Source: Acidobacteriota bacterium (lineage in GTDB: Bacteria; Acidobacteriota; Thermoanaerobaculia; Multivoradales; JAHEKO01). From it: DNA of 18,640 nt. The stretch spans positions 7,176 to 25,815 of the forward strand of contig JAHEKO010000005.1 of the NCBI GenBank assembly GCA_024638355.1, in the 5' to 3' direction. The notes beneath the pieces were generated by a model. It was not told the origin of the DNA. It saw only the letters and a list, made by a program, of their open reading frames with translations, and ran no database searches. Position 1 is the first letter of the stretch, and every line of letters begins with the position of its first letter. This document shows, one piece after another, positions 1 through 6,075 of the stretch. A program made the position numbers and the translations under genes.

Positions 1-61
1 GCTGCTCGACCTCGCGTACGGCGTCGAGCGCCTCTCGCGCTTCGTCGCGGGTGACGTTCAC
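1..61 (-). CDS. Partial unknown gene, N-terminal 20 residues only
   Basis: A GTG codon at 61-59 overlaps the TGA stop of the upstream TPR gene (60-58) as GTGA. A strong GGGAGG Shine-Dalgarno lies 6 bases before it. The frame stays open to the window edge and begins MNVTRDEAREALDAVREVEQ, a charged, probably helical N-terminus with no signal peptide, so the product looks cytoplasmic or anchored further on. The overlap implies translational coupling with the heme-motif TPR protein. I cannot assign a function from 20 residues. Confidence 0.6.
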   Translation of the reverse strand, partial: MNVTRDEAREALDAVREVEQ

Positions 62-786
62 CGCGAACCTCCCGCTGTCCCGCTCTCGTGGCAGCCGTGA
101 CAGGTACGCACCGCGATCGCCGCGGAGCCCGGATCGGCGCCCAAATAGGAGTCCGCTTGATCCGCGTAGTCGGTCCCGGGCAGCTCGGCCCGGACGATCT
201 CGAGGTAGCGGCGGGCGTCTTCGTGCTGTCCGAGGCGGTGATGGCCGTCGGCCAGGCCGAGCAGGAGCTCGCCGCGGGCGTGCTCCGACATGCGGTCGAA
301 GTAGGGCCTCTGCAGCGTGTAGACCTGCTCGTAGTCGCCGACCGCGGTGCGCGTGAGCTCGATCGCCTGCTGCGGGAAGGGGACGTTGCGGGCGGCGCCT
401 AGCAGAGCCGCGGCCCGCGGAATCAGAACGGCGACATCGCGGGGGGCGAGCTCGACGGCGCGCGCCATCTCGCCGAGACCTTCCTGCCAGAGCGCGCCGC
501 CGCCGGCGATGTCGCCGGAGCGGTAGGCGATCCCGGAGAGGACGAGCGAAGTCGACCCGTGCCAGACCAGCGCCTGCGCGTCGTCGGGATTCGCGGCCAG
601 AGCCTCGTCGCACAGAGCGAGCGCCCTCTCGAGCGACTCGACATCGCCCTTCAGCCCTTGAAAGACGAGGGCGCGCACCTCGAACTCGAACTCGCGGCCC
701 GGCGGCGCGGCCGCCGGCACCGCTGCCGCGAGGAGCAGGAGGGCGAGTGCGATGGCGAGTGGGGTCGAGGGTCTTGGTACCGGCAT
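58..786 (-). CDS. Secreted TPR protein with C-terminal CHGCH heme-binding motif
   Basis: The protein has 242 residues from the ATG at 786, chosen because GGAGG lies 5 bases upstream and a Sec signal peptide follows (hydrophobic core around residues 10-27, ending AVPAAA). The mature part is helical with TPR-like units near residues 50-75, 100-130 and 170-215 (for example ALAANPDDAQALVWHGS and GLADGHHRLGQHEDARRYLE). Residues 229-233 are CHGCH, a canonical CxxCH covalent c-type heme site, only nine residues from the end and without a surrounding cytochrome c fold. TPR units normally mediate protein-protein contacts. A periplasmic scaffold carrying one heme is therefore the inference; the motif could instead bind metal or be fortuitous. 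The gene is translationally coupled to the next minus-strand gene and is expressed from a promoter that overlaps an inverted repeat. Confidence 0.8.
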   Translation of the reverse strand: MPVPRPSTPLAIALALLLLAAAVPAAAPPGREFEFEVRALVFQGLKGDVESLERALALCDEALAANPDDAQALVWHGSTSLVLSGIAYRSGDIAGGGALWQEGLGEMARAVELAPRDVAVLIPRAAALLGAARNVPFPQQAIELTRTAVGDYEQVYTLQRPYFDRMSEHARGELLLGLADGHHRLGQHEDARRYLEIVRAELPGTDYADQADSYLGADPGSAAIAVRTCHGCHESGTAGGSR

Positions 787-810
787 GAGGGCCTCCGTTT
801 CTGCTGGAAG

Positions 811-842
811 GCAGAGTACTCTGTGTTGCAGAGTAAAGTCAA
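811..842 (-). promoter_or_regulatory. Promoter with overlapping operator-like repeat for the TPR gene
   Basis: On the minus strand a -35 box TTGACT (842-837) is followed 18 bases later by TACTCT (818-813) as a possible -10. Between and over these lie three overlapping symmetries: TACTCTG-N5-CAGAGTA (plus coordinates 817-835), a perfect 12-base palindrome CAGAGTACTCTG (812-823), and a direct repeat of GCAGAGTA at 811 and 828, 17 bases apart. A dimeric repressor sitting on the -10/spacer is the simple reading. The regulator is not identifiable here. Confidence 0.55.
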
Positions 843-909
843 GAGCTCGGGGGATCCTCGAGTTTCGAGAGTCCGGCGCGGGGTGAGACAGCGGAGCCCG
901 GCGGTGCGC

Positions 910-915
910 TACTAT
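910..915 (+). promoter_or_regulatory. -10 box of the substrate-binding protein gene, probably leaderless
   Basis: TACTAT ends 8 bases before the ATG at 924, and no Shine-Dalgarno lies in the usual window. The transcript would start at or next to the initiation codon. I see no convincing -35 box. A small dyad CTCGA-GTT-TCGAG lies upstream at 857-869. Confidence 0.4.
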
Positions 916-923
916 CCGTGCCA

Positions 924-2534
924 ATGTTCCTCAGGCGGTTCTGCGCTGGACTGGCAGCGGCGCTGTGCGTAGCCTGCGGCACCGCTCCGGAAGGCCAGGC
1001 GCCGACCCGATCGGCCGCGGCCGGCGGCACGCTCGTCGTCTCGACCCTCGCCGACATCGACACCGTCAACGACCTGATCAGCTCCGGGGCGATTCAGGCG
1101 CGCGACGTCGAGCGGCTTCTTCTCCTCCAGCTGGCGCGCGAGAACAGCGACTTCGAACAGGGTCCCGCCACCTACGGGCCGCGCCTCGCCGAGCGCTGGG
1201 AGTGGTCGGAAGACCGGTTGGCCCTGACCTTCCACCTACGGGAAGCCACGTGGAGCGACGGCGTGCCGATCACCGCCGAGGACGTGCGGTGGACCTGGGA
1301 GGCGCAGACTCACCCCGACGTCGCCTGGCGGGCCCGCCGCAGCAAGAAGTCGATCCGAGACGTCGAAGTCATCGACTCCCGCACGGTGCGCTTCCATTTC
1401 ACCGAGTCCTACCCCAATCAGCTCGAAGACGCGAACCGGGGCGTCGTCCTCCCCCGGCACGCCTGGGGCGAGCTGCCCTTCTCCGAGTGGCGACGCTCCG
1501 GCGCCTGGTTCGCCGAGCGGATGGTCAGCTCCGGACCGTTCGTGCTCGAGGAATGGAGGCCCGGCCAGGAGATCGTCCTGCGGCGCAACGAGCGCTACTA
1601 CAAGGCGGGCGCGCCGCTCCTCGACCGGCTGGTCTTCCTGGTGATCCCGGAGAAGCCGGCGCAGATCAGCCAGATCCTCGGCGGCTCGATCGACTACGTG
1701 CAGGTGATTCCACCCGATCAGATCGAGCGCATCGAGGCCCACGCCGACACCGAGCTCGACGCCTACTGGGGCCGCCAGTTCGACTACCTCTGCTGGAACG
1801 CTCGCCGCCCGCCGCTCGACGACCCCGCGGTGCGCCGCGCCTTGACCCAGGCGACGGACCGGCAGGCGATCGTCGACTCCATCTACCGAGGCTACGCCAG
1901 GGTGGGCGTCACTGGCATCCTGTCGTCGACCTGGGCGTTCGACGCCACGCTCGAGCCGTGGCCCTACGACCGCGGCGCAGCCGATGCGGCGCTCGCGGCG
2001 GCGGGTTTCGCAGACGTCGATGGCGACGGCGTGCTCGAGCGCGACGGCGAGCGCCTCGCCTTCGAGCTGATCGTCCAGAACGGCAACCGGGTGCATCAGG
2101 ACGCGGCAACCTTGATCCAGGCGCAGCTCGCCCGTGCCGGCGTCGAGCTCCAGCAGCGCCCGCTCGAGTTCCAGACCTGGGTCGACAAGGTCAAGGCAGG
2201 CGAATTCGACGTGGCCATCGGCGGCTGGGAGATCCCGTCGTCCTTGGACATGGGATTCGCCTTCCACAGCGACGAGATCGGCAACTTCAACTTCGGCGGC
2301 TACCGCAATGCGGACCTCGACGCGGTCCTCGAAGCCGCCAACCGGGCCGCCGAAACCGACGAGCGCCGTCGGCTCCTCCACCAGGTCCAGGCCATCCTCC
2401 ACCACGACCAGCCCTACACCTTCCTCTGGGAGCCGCAGAAGCTCAACGCGCGCCGCCGGCGAGTGCGCGACAGCCGCCCGAACGCCCTCACCTCGTTCTA
2501 CAACATCGACGAGTGGAGGATCGAGGAGCGCTGA
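924..2534 (+). CDS. ABC transporter substrate-binding lipoprotein, family 5 (peptide/nickel type)
   Basis: The 536-residue product belongs to the SBP_bac_5 (DppA/OppA/NikA-like) family, which binds oligopeptides, nickel chelates or similar solutes outside the membrane. The N-terminus MFLRRFCAGLAAALCVAC is a lipoprotein signal with the modified Cys at 18, although the -3 position is Cys rather than the usual Ala/Gly/Ser or Leu. Family hallmarks follow, such as GPRLAERWEWSEDRLALTFHLREATWSDG and ITAEDVRWTWE. A DVDGDGVLERDGERL loop, common in this family, lies near residue 365. ATG 924 is preferred over GTG 918 because it sits 8 bases after TACTAT. No permease or ATPase gene is adjacent, so this is an orphan binding protein; the ligand cannot be told. 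The gene converges on the ZIP gene with a 20-base gap. Confidence 0.9.
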   Translation: MFLRRFCAGLAAALCVACGTAPEGQAPTRSAAAGGTLVVSTLADIDTVNDLISSGAIQARDVERLLLLQLARENSDFEQGPATYGPRLAERWEWSEDRLALTFHLREATWSDGVPITAEDVRWTWEAQTHPDVAWRARRSKKSIRDVEVIDSRTVRFHFTESYPNQLEDANRGVVLPRHAWGELPFSEWRRSGAWFAERMVSSGPFVLEEWRPGQEIVLRRNERYYKAGAPLLDRLVFLVIPEKPAQISQILGGSIDYVQVIPPDQIERIEAHADTELDAYWGRQFDYLCWNARRPPLDDPAVRRALTQATDRQAIVDSIYRGYARVGVTGILSSTWAFDATLEPWPYDRGAADAALAAAGFADVDGDGVLERDGERLAFELIVQNGNRVHQDAATLIQAQLARAGVELQQRPLEFQTWVDKVKAGEFDVAIGGWEIPSSLDMGFAFHSDEIGNFNFGGYRNADLDAVLEAANRAAETDERRRLLHQVQAILHHDQPYTFLWEPQKLNARRRRVRDSRPNALTSFYNIDEWRIEER

Positions 2535-2554
2535 CGCCCGGCCCGGCCCGACCT

Positions 2555-3361
2555 TCAGATCCAGAACGCCAGAACGGCCATCAGGGCGAGGCCCAGGGTG
2601 GCGAAGAGCCACTTCATGAAGCGACTGCCGGGGCGCAGGAACTCGTCCTGGATGATGTCGAGCGAGGCGATGTAGATGAAGGTGCCGGCGGCCAGGGCGA
2701 GGACGGCGGCGTCCAGATAGGGCTGATTCGCGTCCTGAACCAGCCGATGCAGGCCCAGGCCGAGCAGAATGCCGGCCGGCGTCATGCTCGCGAAGAGAGC
2801 CGCCAATCGCAGGCTCCGGCTACGCGGGATGCCGGTCCGCGCCAGGCTCACCCCGAGCGCGAAGCCGGCCGTCGCTTTGTGCACGAAGATCGCGGCGAAG
2901 ATCACGGCGCCGTTGGAGAACGAGTCCTGGGTGCCGAGCGCCAGGCCCGCGAGCACCGAGTGGAGCGACAGCGCGACGACGAGGACGTACGGATAGATGC
3001 CGCCCGAGCCTGTTTCGGCGTGGTGCTCCTCGATGCAATCGTGGCCGTGATGATGCACGATCGCGTGCGCCGGCTCGGGCAGGAGCACATGTTCGAAGAG
3101 CAGGCTGGCGGCGAACGCGGCGGTCGCCAGAACGAACGCGATCGGGTAGTCCCAGCCCATCGCGGCAAAGGTCTCCTGAGCCTCGCCCAGCATGTGAATA
3201 AGGCCGATACCGAGGAATATCCCGGCGCTGAAGGCGTTGCCCCAGCTCATGAAGCGGCCGCCACCGGCCGCCGAGGAGCTGTAGAGCGGCAGGGTGGTTC
3301 CGAACCATCCCGCCAGAAGAATGCCGACCAGGAAGATCAGCTTGACGCCGAGGAGAGACAC
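2555..3361 (-). CDS. ZIP family divalent metal transporter
   Basis: The product is a 268-residue, eight-helix membrane protein of the ZIP family, which imports Zn, Fe or Mn into the cytoplasm. Visible hallmarks are a helix GIFLGIGLIHMLGEA (48-61), a cytosolic-type loop rich in metal ligands (HAIVHHHGHDCIEEHH, 99-114), the signature TM4 HSVLAGLALG with H134, TM5 HKATAGFALG with H161, and AAGTFIYIASLDIIQDE near 225-240. The pattern resembles the eukaryotic ZIP-I/ZIP1-3 and ZRT/IRT branch. The Glu often found in HSVxEG is Ala138 here; ZRT/IRT proteins also lack it. The start is the GTG at 3361, which lies 7 bases after a TACACT box with no Shine-Dalgarno. It diverges from the DUF2237 operon across a repeat element. 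Confidence 0.9.
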   Translation of the reverse strand: MSLLGVKLIFLVGILLAGWFGTTLPLYSSSAAGGGRFMSWGNAFSAGIFLGIGLIHMLGEAQETFAAMGWDYPIAFVLATAAFAASLLFEHVLLPEPAHAIVHHHGHDCIEEHHAETGSGGIYPYVLVVALSLHSVLAGLALGTQDSFSNGAVIFAAIFVHKATAGFALGVSLARTGIPRSRSLRLAALFASMTPAGILLGLGLHRLVQDANQPYLDAAVLALAAGTFIYIASLDIIQDEFLRPGSRFMKWLFATLGLALMAVLAFWI

Positions 3362-3368
3362 GCCAATC

Positions 3369-3374
3369 AGTGTA
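3369..3374 (-). promoter_or_regulatory. -10 box of the ZIP gene, probably leaderless
   Basis: On the minus strand TACACT is followed by exactly 7 bases and then the GTG start at 3361, so the predicted first transcribed base is the G of GTG. The box straddles the left edge of the palindromic repeat (3372-3449), whose GTAG end contributes its first bases. Confidence 0.45.
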
Positions 3375-3449
3375 GCGCCCCCATCTGCGGGGGGCGATTC
3401 ATCTGGATCCGCCCGGGCCGGATTCGCCCGGCACGGGTTCGGGCGCTAC
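3372..3449. repeat. Palindromic intergenic element, copy A (78 bp)
   Basis: This GC-rich element between the divergent ZIP and DUF2237 genes starts GTAGCGCCC and ends GGGCGCTAC, a perfect 9-base inverted terminus. Its left arm folds as CGCCCCC (3376-3382), a 7-base loop and GGGGGCG (3390-3396). Its right arm folds as CGCCCG (3425-3430), a 9-base loop and CGGGCG (3440-3445). Both arms recur in copy B (9584-9724) with few changes, which makes it a dispersed family and not a local hairpin. It has no coding capacity and no transposase. Confidence 0.75.
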
Positions 3450-3466
3450 GGACCGGGGCGATCCAA

Positions 3467-3472
3467 TAGAAT
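3467..3472 (+). promoter_or_regulatory. -10 box of the DUF2237 operon, near-leaderless
   Basis: TAGAAT (5 of 6 consensus) ends 10 bases before the ATG at 3483. No Shine-Dalgarno is present. The predicted start of transcription is about 3 bases upstream of the ATG or at it. Confidence 0.5.
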
Positions 3473-3482
3473 CCCCGCTGCT

Positions 3483-3866
3483 ATGGACGATGCGACCCAG
3501 GCCAAGAACGTGCTCGGCGGCGAGATCGAGAGCTGCTGCACCTCGCCGATGACCGGGTTCTACCGCGACGGCCGCTGCAACACCGGAGAAGAGGACGCGG
3601 GTGCGCACGTCGTCTGCGCCGAGGTGACCGAAGAGTTCCTGGAGTTCTCGCGGCGAACCGGCAACGACCTGAGCACGCCCGTGCCCGGGATGGGCTTCCC
3701 GGGCCTCGTGCCCGGCGACCGCTGGTGCGTCTGCGCCGCGCGCTGGCGGGAAGCGCTCCAGGCAGGCTACGCTCCGCCGGTGGTTCTCGCGGCGACGCAC
3801 GAGCGAGCGCTCGAGTTCGTCTCGATCGACGACCTCAAGCGGCACGCCCTCGACCTGGCCTCCTGA
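3483..3866 (+). CDS. DUF2237 family protein
   Basis: The 127-residue product matches the DUF2237 (COG3651) family over its whole length. Its features are NVLGGEIESCCTSPMTGFYRDG at the N-terminus, CNTGEEDAGAHVVCAEVTEEFLEFS, the diagnostic GNDLSTPVPGMGFPGLVPG, DRWCVCAARWREA, and APPVVLAATHERALEFV. It has no signal peptide or membrane segment. Conserved cysteines (ESCC, RCN, VVC, WCVC) could bind metal or be redox-active, but no biochemical role is established to my knowledge. It is the first gene of a plus-strand run; the ankyrin/PQQ gene starts 25 bases after its stop. The start ATG follows a TAGAAT box. Confidence 0.92.
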   Translation: MDDATQAKNVLGGEIESCCTSPMTGFYRDGRCNTGEEDAGAHVVCAEVTEEFLEFSRRTGNDLSTPVPGMGFPGLVPGDRWCVCAARWREALQAGYAPPVVLAATHERALEFVSIDDLKRHALDLAS

Positions 3867-3891
3867 TCCACGACCACGAAGGGTGGTGAAC

Positions 3892-6075
3892 ATGCGGTTG
3901 ATTCGAACGTCGATCCCGATTCTCGTGCTTCTCGGCCTGGCGGCCGTGCCCGCGGCGACCGCCGACGATCGCGAGAGCCTCTTCGCCGCGGCTCGAGCCG
4001 GCGACCTCGACGCGGTGAAGCGCCTGGTCGAGTCCGGAGTACCGGTCGACGCCACCGACAAGTACGGCACCTCGGCGATGATGATGGCCGCGAGCAGCGG
4101 GTACCCGAAGACCGTCGGGTTCCTTCTGGAGCAGGGCGCCGATCCGAGCCGCAAGGAGACCTTCTACGGCGCCAATGTGCTCGGCTGGATGGGCTTCCGC
4201 GGCATGGTCGACGAGGCCACGACACGCGAGATCGCCCTGCTGCTGCTCGAGCACGGCAGCGAGGACCGCGACCAGGTTCTCGGCATGGCGATCCAGAACG
4301 GCGATGTCGAGCTGGCTCGCGCCGCCGTAGAGTCGGGACCCCTCTACGAATCGGCGCTCGAGCGCTTCACCGCCGGCTCTCTCAACATGGATCCCGCGCT
4401 CAAGGAGGTCCTCGAGCTGGCGAAGACGCTGCCCGACCCGCCTCCGCCGAGCTATACGGCCAGAGAGCTCGAGCGCTTTACCGGCCGGTACCAGGACGGC
4501 TCGAGCGACCGCTCGGCGAAGGTCGAGGTCGCCGGCGACCGATTGACGCTGTCGGTCGACGGCGGCGAGCCGCTCGCGCTCGAGGCGACCGGAGAGCAGG
4601 CCTTCCGCACCGCCGACGGCGACGTAGCGAACTTTTTCGGCCGCGCCGGGACCGTCGAAGGCATTCAGCTCATGCTCGCGGGGTCGATGCCGATGGCCAT
4701 GCGCCGCAGCGTCGCCGAGCCGCAGGGCGCCGCCGCGTTCACCGGCGATCGCGCGGCGCCCGCCGCGGCGCCGGCCGAGCCGACCGTCCATTGGCCGGCG
4801 TTCCGGGGCGCCGGAGCGAGCGGAGTGGGCGACGGCCGCGACGCGCCGGTCGAGTGGAGCGTCGAGAGCGGCGAGGGGGTCCTGTGGAGCGTCGAAATCC
4901 CCGGGCTGGGCAACTCGAGCCCGGTGGTGTGGGGCGACAAGGTCTTCGTGACCACCGCCGTGGCCGAGGATGCGGAGCAGAAGATCCGCACCGGGCTGAC
5001 CGGCGCCGGCGATCCGGTGGACGAGTCGGTCGAGCATCGCTGGCTGGTGCTGGCCTTCGACAAGCGAACCGGCGAGCGCCTGTGGGAGACGGAGGTCGGC
5101 CGCGGCGTGCCGCTGACCAAGCGGCACTTCAAGGCCACGCAGGCCAACTCCACGCCGGTCACCGACGGCGAGCACCTGGTGGTCGTCTTTCCCACCGCCG
5201 GCCTGGCGTGCCTCGACCTCGACGGCGAGATCCGGTGGAAGAAGGAGCTCGGCGGCCTCAACGCCGGGGCGTTCTCCGATCCCGCCATCGAGTGGGGCTT
5301 TGCCAGCAGCCCCTTCCTCTACGATTCGACGGTGATCCAACAGGTCGACGTGCACGGCGGCCAGTACATCGCGGCCTGGGATCTCGAGACCGGTGACGAG
5401 ATCTGGCGAACGGAGCGAGAGGTCGCCCCCTCCTGGGCCACGCCCAACATCCTGCCCGGACCCGAGGGCGACGAGCTGGTGGTCAACGGCTCGACCATCC
5501 ACGGCTACGATCCGAAGACCGGAGCGGAGCTCTGGAGCCTCGGGCCGAACTCCGAGCTGGTGATCGCCACGCCGGTGATCGGTGGCGGGCGCGCCTACGT
5601 CTCGGCTGGCTACCCTCCGGTCAAGCCGATCTATGCGCTCGAGCCCGGCCTGCGCGGCGCGCACGAGGTCGATCCCCGCGCCGGCGACGACAAGCTCGCC
5701 TGGAGCCTGGGGATCGGCGGCGCCTACATGCCGACGCCGCTCTTCTACCGCGGCCTCCTCTACGTGGTGCACCACAACGGCCGGATCGTCGCCTACGACG
5801 CGACCACCGGCGCGGCGATCTACAAGAGCCGGTTCTCGAAGGGAGGCACCTTCACCGGCTCGCCGGTGGCGGTCAACGGCAAGCTCTACGCCGGCACCGA
5901 AGAGGGGCGCCTCTACGTGCTGAAGGCCGGCCCGAAGTACGAGGAGCTGGCGGTCAACGACATGAAGGAGCCGCTGATGGCGACGCCGGCGGTGTCCGAG
6001 GGAATGCTGCTGCTGCGCACACCCAATCAATTGATCGCGCTCGGCGGCGCGCGGTCCGAGGAGACAGGATCATGA
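3892..6075 (+). CDS. Secreted ankyrin / DUF3471-like / PQQ-propeller fusion protein
   Basis: The 727-residue protein begins at ATG 3892 (GGGTGG just upstream) with a Sec signal peptide (residues 1-24, ending ATA-DD). Residues 27-147 are ankyrin repeats (ESLFAAARAGDLDAVKRLVE, YGTSAMMMAASSGYPKTVGFLLEQGADP). Residues 190-265 resemble the DUF3471 domain found behind serine beta-lactamase-like enzymes (ELERFTGRYQ, KVEVAGDRLTL). Residues 299 to about 720 are a PQQ-type beta-propeller with repeated blade motifs such as GNSSPVVWGDKVFV, LVLAFDKRTGERLWETEVG, YDPKTGAELW and AYDATTGAAIY. I do not see the full PQQ-dehydrogenase catalytic set, so a binding or scaffold role is likelier than oxidoreductase activity. 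It is probably periplasmic. Its stop overlaps the next start as ATGA, so the two are translationally coupled. The function is unknown. Confidence 0.88.
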   Translation: MRLIRTSIPILVLLGLAAVPAATADDRESLFAAARAGDLDAVKRLVESGVPVDATDKYGTSAMMMAASSGYPKTVGFLLEQGADPSRKETFYGANVLGWMGFRGMVDEATTREIALLLLEHGSEDRDQVLGMAIQNGDVELARAAVESGPLYESALERFTAGSLNMDPALKEVLELAKTLPDPPPPSYTARELERFTGRYQDGSSDRSAKVEVAGDRLTLSVDGGEPLALEATGEQAFRTADGDVANFFGRAGTVEGIQLMLAGSMPMAMRRSVAEPQGAAAFTGDRAAPAAAPAEPTVHWPAFRGAGASGVGDGRDAPVEWSVESGEGVLWSVEIPGLGNSSPVVWGDKVFVTTAVAEDAEQKIRTGLTGAGDPVDESVEHRWLVLAFDKRTGERLWETEVGRGVPLTKRHFKATQANSTPVTDGEHLVVVFPTAGLACLDLDGEIRWKKELGGLNAGAFSDPAIEWGFASSPFLYDSTVIQQVDVHGGQYIAAWDLETGDEIWRTEREVAPSWATPNILPGPEGDELVVNGSTIHGYDPKTGAELWSLGPNSELVIATPVIGGGRAYVSAGYPPVKPIYALEPGLRGAHEVDPRAGDDKLAWSLGIGGAYMPTPLFYRGLLYVVHHNGRIVAYDATTGAAIYKSRFSKGGTFTGSPVAVNGKLYAGTEEGRLYVLKAGPKYEELAVNDMKEPLMATPAVSEGMLLLRTPNQLIALGGARSEETGS

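Noticed and set aside
965..3469. An 834-codon plus-strand open frame across the binding-protein and ZIP genes
   Set aside because: It is Arg/Pro/Gly-rich with no family resemblance and crosses two well-recognised genes on opposite strands; a high-GC shadow frame.
3835..6030. A 731-codon minus-strand open frame opposite the ankyrin/PQQ gene
   Set aside because: The composition (VEDxRA, HHRRG) is typical of the antisense of a GC-rich gene; the plus frame has a signal peptide and clear domains.
6073..6075. Frameshift between the ankyrin/PQQ and PD40 genes
   Set aside because: The second frame begins with its own ATG, Shine-Dalgarno and signal peptide; the overlap is ordinary ATGA coupling.
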